A stretch of 15,779 nt of DNA, taken from positions 1 to 15,779 of the forward strand of contig JBDTVS010000196.1 of assembly GCA_040007095.1 (NCBI GenBank). The letters run 5' to 3'. Positions 13,013 through 15,779 of this stretch are shown piece after piece. Below the pieces are notes generated by a model, which was given only the letters and a program-made list of their open reading frames with translations, was not told where the DNA came from and ran no database searches. The position numbers and the translations under genes were made by a program. Every line of letters begins with the position of its first letter. The first letter of the stretch is position 1. This DNA comes from JBDTVS01 sp040007095 (GTDB taxonomy: Bacteria > Acidobacteriota > Vicinamibacteria > Vicinamibacterales > CAVVIG01).

Positions 13013-14364
13013 TTGCGCAGCATCTCCATGGCACGGCGGCGGCCTTTCTTGCCGCCCCCGCCCAACCCCGCCATCCCGCCGAGGGATTTCAACATTTTCT
13101 GCATCTGCACGAACTGCTTGAGCAGACGATTGACCTCTTCCACCGACGTGCCGCTTCCCCTGGCGATGCGTTTTCTACGGCTGCCGTTGATGATGTGCTG
13201 CTTGCGCCGCTCGTCGGCGGTCATCGAATTGATGATCGCCTCGACCCGCGACATCTGCTTTTCGTCCGGCTTGTTCTCGGCCAGCGCTTTGATGTTGCCC
13301 ATCCCCGGCAGCATCCCGAGAATCTGCTCGAGAGGCCCCATCTTGCGAATCGTCTTGAGCTGGTCGCGGAAATCCTCGAGCGTGAACTCGTTCGCCCGGA
13401 TTTTTTCCTCGAGCCGCGCCGCGTCGTCCACGTCGATCGCCGCTTCGGCCTTTTCGAGGAGCGACAGCACGTCGCCCATGCCCAGGACCCGCGAGACGAC
13501 GCGCTCGGGGTGAAACAGCTCGAGGTCCTCGAGCCGTTCCCCGCTGCCCACGAACGCGATCGGCACGCCGACCACGGAGACGACCGACAGCGCCGCACCG
13601 CCGCGCGCGTCGCCATCGAGCTTGGTGAGCACGACCCCGGTGACGCCGACCCGGCGATTGAACTCGCCCGCGCTTTTGATCGCGTCCTGCCCCGTCATCG
13701 CATCAGCGACATACAGCCGATCCGACGGATCGGTCATGTCGCGAATCGCGACCAGTTCGGTCATCAGATCGTCGTCGATGTGCAGACGCCCTGCAGTGTC
13801 GACGATGACGACGTCGAAGCCCAGTGTGCCCGCTTCCTTCACGGCGCCGGTCGCCCGCGCGACCGGATCCATCAGTCCGGCCGGGTCGTGGACACGCGCG
13901 CCCGCCTGCTGACCCACGACGTTGAGCTGCTGAATCGCCGCCGGACGTTTGACGTCGGTCGACACCAGCAAGGGATGGCGGCCCTGCTTGATCAGCCACT
14001 TGGCCAGCTTGCCCGCGGTCGTCGTCTTGCCGGCACCCTGCAAACCGAGCAGCACGATCACGCGCGGCCGCTTGGTCGTCGGCTGAAGCCCGCCTTCGGC
14101 ATCGCCGAAGAGCGCCACCATCTCGTCGCGGACGATCTTGATGACCTGCTGCGATGGCTGGAGGCTGCGCAGCACCTCCTCCCCGAGGGCGCGATCCCGC
14201 ACTCGATCGACGAACGCCTTGACGACCTTGAAGTTGACGTCGGCCTCGAGGAGCGCGAGACGAATGTCGCGAAGCACGACTTCGACGTTCTCGGGCGTCA
14301 GCCGTGTTTCGCCTCGCAGCGACTTGAAGGCGTCCTGAAGACGGGTACTGAGGGACTCGAACAT
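13003..14364 (-). CDS. ffh: Signal recognition particle protein Ffh (SRP54)
   Basis: Ffh binds signal sequences and 4.5S/SRP RNA and delivers ribosomes to FtsY at the membrane. The 453-residue protein has the N domain (1 to about 95) and the GTPase G domain. G-domain motifs include LLGLQGAGKTTTAGKLA at 105-121, STDVKRPAAIQQL, VIVDTAGRLHIDDDLM and TKLDGDARGGAALS. The M domain follows with LGMLPGMGNI, SRRKRIARGSG (the SRP-RNA-binding helix-turn-helix region) and the Met-rich VQMQKMLKSLGGM. The C-terminus GGGGKKGRRRAMEMLRNRG is basic. Length is normal and all GTPase motifs are intact. ATG 14364 is preceded by a 74 bp leader after ribBA with alternative hairpins. No SRP RNA gene is in the window. 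Confidence 0.97.
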   Translation of the reverse strand: MFESLSTRLQDAFKSLRGETRLTPENVEVVLRDIRLALLEADVNFKVVKAFVDRVRDRALGEEVLRSLQPSQQVIKIVRDEMVALFGDAEGGLQPTTKRPRVIVLLGLQGAGKTTTAGKLAKWLIKQGRHPLLVSTDVKRPAAIQQLNVVGQQAGARVHDPAGLMDPVARATGAVKEAGTLGFDVVIVDTAGRLHIDDDLMTELVAIRDMTDPSDRLYVADAMTGQDAIKSAGEFNRRVGVTGVVLTKLDGDARGGAALSVVSVVGVPIAFVGSGERLEDLELFHPERVVSRVLGMGDVLSLLEKAEAAIDVDDAARLEEKIRANEFTLEDFRDQLKTIRKMGPLEQILGMLPGMGNIKALAENKPDEKQMSRVEAIINSMTADERRKQHIINGSRRKRIARGSGTSVEEVNRLLKQFVQMQKMLKSLGGMAGLGGGGKKGRRRAMEMLRNRG

Positions 14365-14368
14365 GGAC

Positions 14369-14399
14369 CGCTAACCTGCTCTAACGCAAACCGTTAGCG
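14369..14399 (-). promoter_or_regulatory. Alternative hairpins in the ffh leader
   Basis: CGCTAAC at 14369-14375 is exactly complementary to GTTAGCG at 14393-14399, and CTAACG at 14381-14386 is exactly complementary to CGTTAG at 14392-14397. The two pairings share the 14392-14399 strand and exclude each other. They lie 5-35 bp upstream of the ffh ATG, where the ribosome would bind, so they could set ffh translation or mark an operator. No ligand-binding riboswitch fold is recognised. Confidence 0.4.
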
Positions 14400-14438
14400 T
14401 AACACATCGTCAGGGTGTCATCTAGTCATTTCCCGAGC

Positions 14439-15680
14439 TCACACCGACGAGAGCCGATGCCCGAGCTTGTCCTTCTTCGTCTTCAGATACCGCCGGGTCG
14501 AGTCCGACGCGGGAATTTCGATCGGCACCCATTCCGACACCGACAGCCCGTAGCCTTCGATCCCCACCAGCTTCCTGGGATTGTTGCTGAGCAGCCGCAT
14601 CGAGCGGATCCCGAGCTCGCGGAGAATCTGCACGCCCATTCCGTAGTCGCGCTGGTCGGCCTTGAAGCCGAGGCGTTCGTTGGCTTCGACCGTGTCGAAG
14701 CCCTCGTCCTGCAGTTCGTAGGCGCGAATCTTGTTCGCCAGGCCGATGCCCCGGCCCTCCTGATGCAGGTAGAGGAGGACGCCGCGGCCTTCGGTGGCGA
14801 TGCGCCGCATCGCGATTTCGAGCTGCGCGCCGCAGTCACAGCGGATCGAATGCAGCACGTCGCCAGTCAGACACTGCGAGTGAACACGCACGAGCACGTC
14901 CGTGCCGTTGGCGATATCGCCGCAGACGAGAGCAATGTGGGTCTGCTTGTCGATGACGTGCTCGAACGCAAACACCCGGAACTTGCCGTACTCGGTCGGC
15001 AGACTGGCCGACGCCACCCGCCGGACAAGCGATTCCGTACGGATGCGGTACTTGATCAGATCCGCCACCGTGATCATCGGCAGCCGGTGTTTCTTCGCGT
15101 ACTTCGTCAGCTCCGGCACGCGCGCCATCGTGCCGTCCTCGTTCATGATCTCGCAGATCACACCGGCGGGATACAAGCCGGCGATCCGAGCGAGGTCGAC
15201 CGCCGCCTCCGTCTGACCGCTTCGCACGAGCACGCCGCCGGATCGCGAGCGCAGCGGATGGACGTGTCCCGGCCGCGCGAGATCCGCGGGCCGGGTCGCG
15301 GGATCGATCGCCGCCAACACCGTCGCCGCCCGGTCGTGGGCCGAAATGCCGGTCGTGGTTCGGCCTACCGCGTCGATCGGCGTACAGAAGGCGGTTTCGA
15401 AGCGCGAGGTGTTGTCGCGTACGAGGAGCGGAATCTCGAGCTCGTCGAGCCGCTCCGGCGTCATCGACAGACAAATCAGACCGCGCCCGAAACGCGCCAT
15501 GAAATTGATCGCTTCGGGCGTCACCTTCTCGGCCGCGATCGTCAGGTCACCCTCGTTCTCGCGATCCTCATCGTCGACGACGATGACGAGCGTACCGGCG
15601 CGGACGGCTTCGATCGCCTCCTCGATGGGAGCGAACGGATGACTCGATTTGAGGCCTTTGGCAATCTTGAGTTTGCTCAT
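14439..15680 (-). CDS. ribBA: Bifunctional 3,4-dihydroxy-2-butanone-4-phosphate synthase / GTP cyclohydrolase II
   Basis: RibBA supplies both precursors of riboflavin: it converts ribulose 5-phosphate to dihydroxybutanone phosphate and GTP to the pyrimidine intermediate. In the 413-residue protein the N-terminal RibB domain (about 15-215) has VVDDEDRENEGDL at 34-46, RPGHVHPLRSRSGGVLVR at 136-153 and GVICEIMNEDG at 173-183. The C-terminal RibA domain (about 222-405) has the zinc site SQCLTGDVLHSIRCDCG with Cys270, Cys281 and Cys283. YLHQEGRGIGL at 304-314 and ERLGFKADQRDYGMG also lie in this domain. All catalytic motifs of both halves are present. A short N-terminal extension (KIAKGLKSSHP) precedes the usual start. 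ATG 15680 overlaps the stop of an upstream frame as ATGA. No FMN riboswitch is visible in the 99 bp upstream. Confidence 0.96.
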   Translation of the reverse strand: MSKLKIAKGLKSSHPFAPIEEAIEAVRAGTLVIVVDDEDRENEGDLTIAAEKVTPEAINFMARFGRGLICLSMTPERLDELEIPLLVRDNTSRFETAFCTPIDAVGRTTTGISAHDRAATVLAAIDPATRPADLARPGHVHPLRSRSGGVLVRSGQTEAAVDLARIAGLYPAGVICEIMNEDGTMARVPELTKYAKKHRLPMITVADLIKYRIRTESLVRRVASASLPTEYGKFRVFAFEHVIDKQTHIALVCGDIANGTDVLVRVHSQCLTGDVLHSIRCDCGAQLEIAMRRIATEGRGVLLYLHQEGRGIGLANKIRAYELQDEGFDTVEANERLGFKADQRDYGMGVQILRELGIRSMRLLSNNPRKLVGIEGYGLSVSEWVPIEIPASDSTRRYLKTKKDKLGHRLSSV

Positions 15681-15779
15681 AATTCCAGGGTTTTACGTGG
15701 ACGGCGCGCGGTGGACTTGGAGCCTGAAGGGCCCCCACCATTGTCATTCACCTGCGCCTCGGCATCAAACGCGGGCGGT
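15677..15779 (-). CDS. 3' end of an unidentified gene upstream of ribBA
   Basis: On the minus strand one frame stays open from the right edge to TGA at 15677-15679, overlapping the ribBA ATG by 4 bp (ATGA). The visible tail of about 33 residues reads PPAFDAEAQVNDNGGGPSGS and then KSTARRPRKTLEL. It is Gly/Ser-rich and then basic, like a disordered C-terminus. The overlap and the absence of stops suggest a real gene, but 103 bases are too few to name it or prove it. Confidence 0.45.
   Translation of the reverse strand, partial: PPAFDAEAQVNDNGGGPSGSKSTARRPRKTLEL

Noticed and set aside
13195..14397. 400-codon open frame on the plus strand opposite ffh
   Set aside because: It is antisense to an intact Ffh; the frame is open because of GC-rich codon bias and the product is His/Asp/Arg-rich with no domain.
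14365..14438. SRP RNA or FMN riboswitch near ffh/ribBA
   Set aside because: The spacer is only 74 bp and lacks the SRP RNA tetraloop domain; no FMN aptamer core is seen upstream of ribBA either.
1..15779. CRISPR array, tRNA genes, insertion sequences, defence system
   Set aside because: No regularly spaced direct repeats, no cloverleaf-like sequence, no transposase or recognised defence domains; genes are housekeeping.

Overview
The window is a gene-dense, GC-rich stretch of bacterial chromosome. It carries housekeeping genes in two long minus-strand blocks, separated by one short plus-strand cluster. GTG and TTG starts are common, 3-14 bp gene overlaps are frequent, and many genes lack a clear Shine-Dalgarno sequence. 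The gene set and order (RodZ-like HTH protein plus an uncharacterised repeat protein next to an ffh-rpsP-khpA-rimM-trmD-rplS-rnhB run, and a PolX with a PHP domain) suggest a Gram-negative, probably Acidobacteriota (Vicinamibacteria-like) genome. That taxonomic call is inference from gene content and style, not from a marker phylogeny. I see no tRNA, rRNA, CRISPR array, transposase, phage gene or integrase.

Left block (about 1-3900, transcribed right to left): a possible 46-codon small ORF, then nagZ, ldcA, mpl and the 5' part of a 5-oxoprolinase subunit B gene (pxpB/kipI family) cut by the window edge. NagZ, LdcA and Mpl are three successive steps of peptidoglycan recycling: removing GlcNAc from anhydro-muropeptides, trimming the terminal D-Ala, and re-ligating the tripeptide to UDP-MurNAc. 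The gaps are 9 bp and 5 bp, and mpl overlaps pxpB by ATGA, so this looks like one operon. It would join murein salvage to pyroglutamate-to-glutamate conversion.

Middle block (3971-6913, left to right): a GHMP-family sugar kinase, a PolX-type DNA polymerase with PHP nuclease domain, and an 80-residue helical protein, each overlapping the next by a few bases. The kinase diverges from the recycling operon across a 242 bp spacer. A TATAAT box sits 7 nt before its GTG codon, which points to a leaderless mRNA. A nested inverted-repeat hairpin lies at the convergent junction with the right block.

Right block (7031-15779, right to left): the tail of an unidentified gene, ribBA, ffh, rpsP (S16 with a long Ala/Pro/Val/Glu tail), khpA, rimM, trmD, rplS, rnhB, a small membrane protein, a ThiE/TenI family gene, a RodZ-like membrane HTH protein and an uncharacterised helical-repeat protein. 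This is the common bacterial SRP/ribosome-maturation cluster extended at both ends. The only sizeable gaps are the 222 bp before rpsP, which holds a 143 bp inverted-repeat element; 108 bp before trmD; and 74 bp before ffh, which has alternative hairpins.

I found no clear defence system or mobile system. The points most worth a second look are the small ORF before nagZ, the paired near-leaderless divergent promoters, the kinase next to the recycling operon, the S16 tail, the rpsP-upstream inverted repeat, and the uncharacterised protein coupled to the RodZ-like gene.
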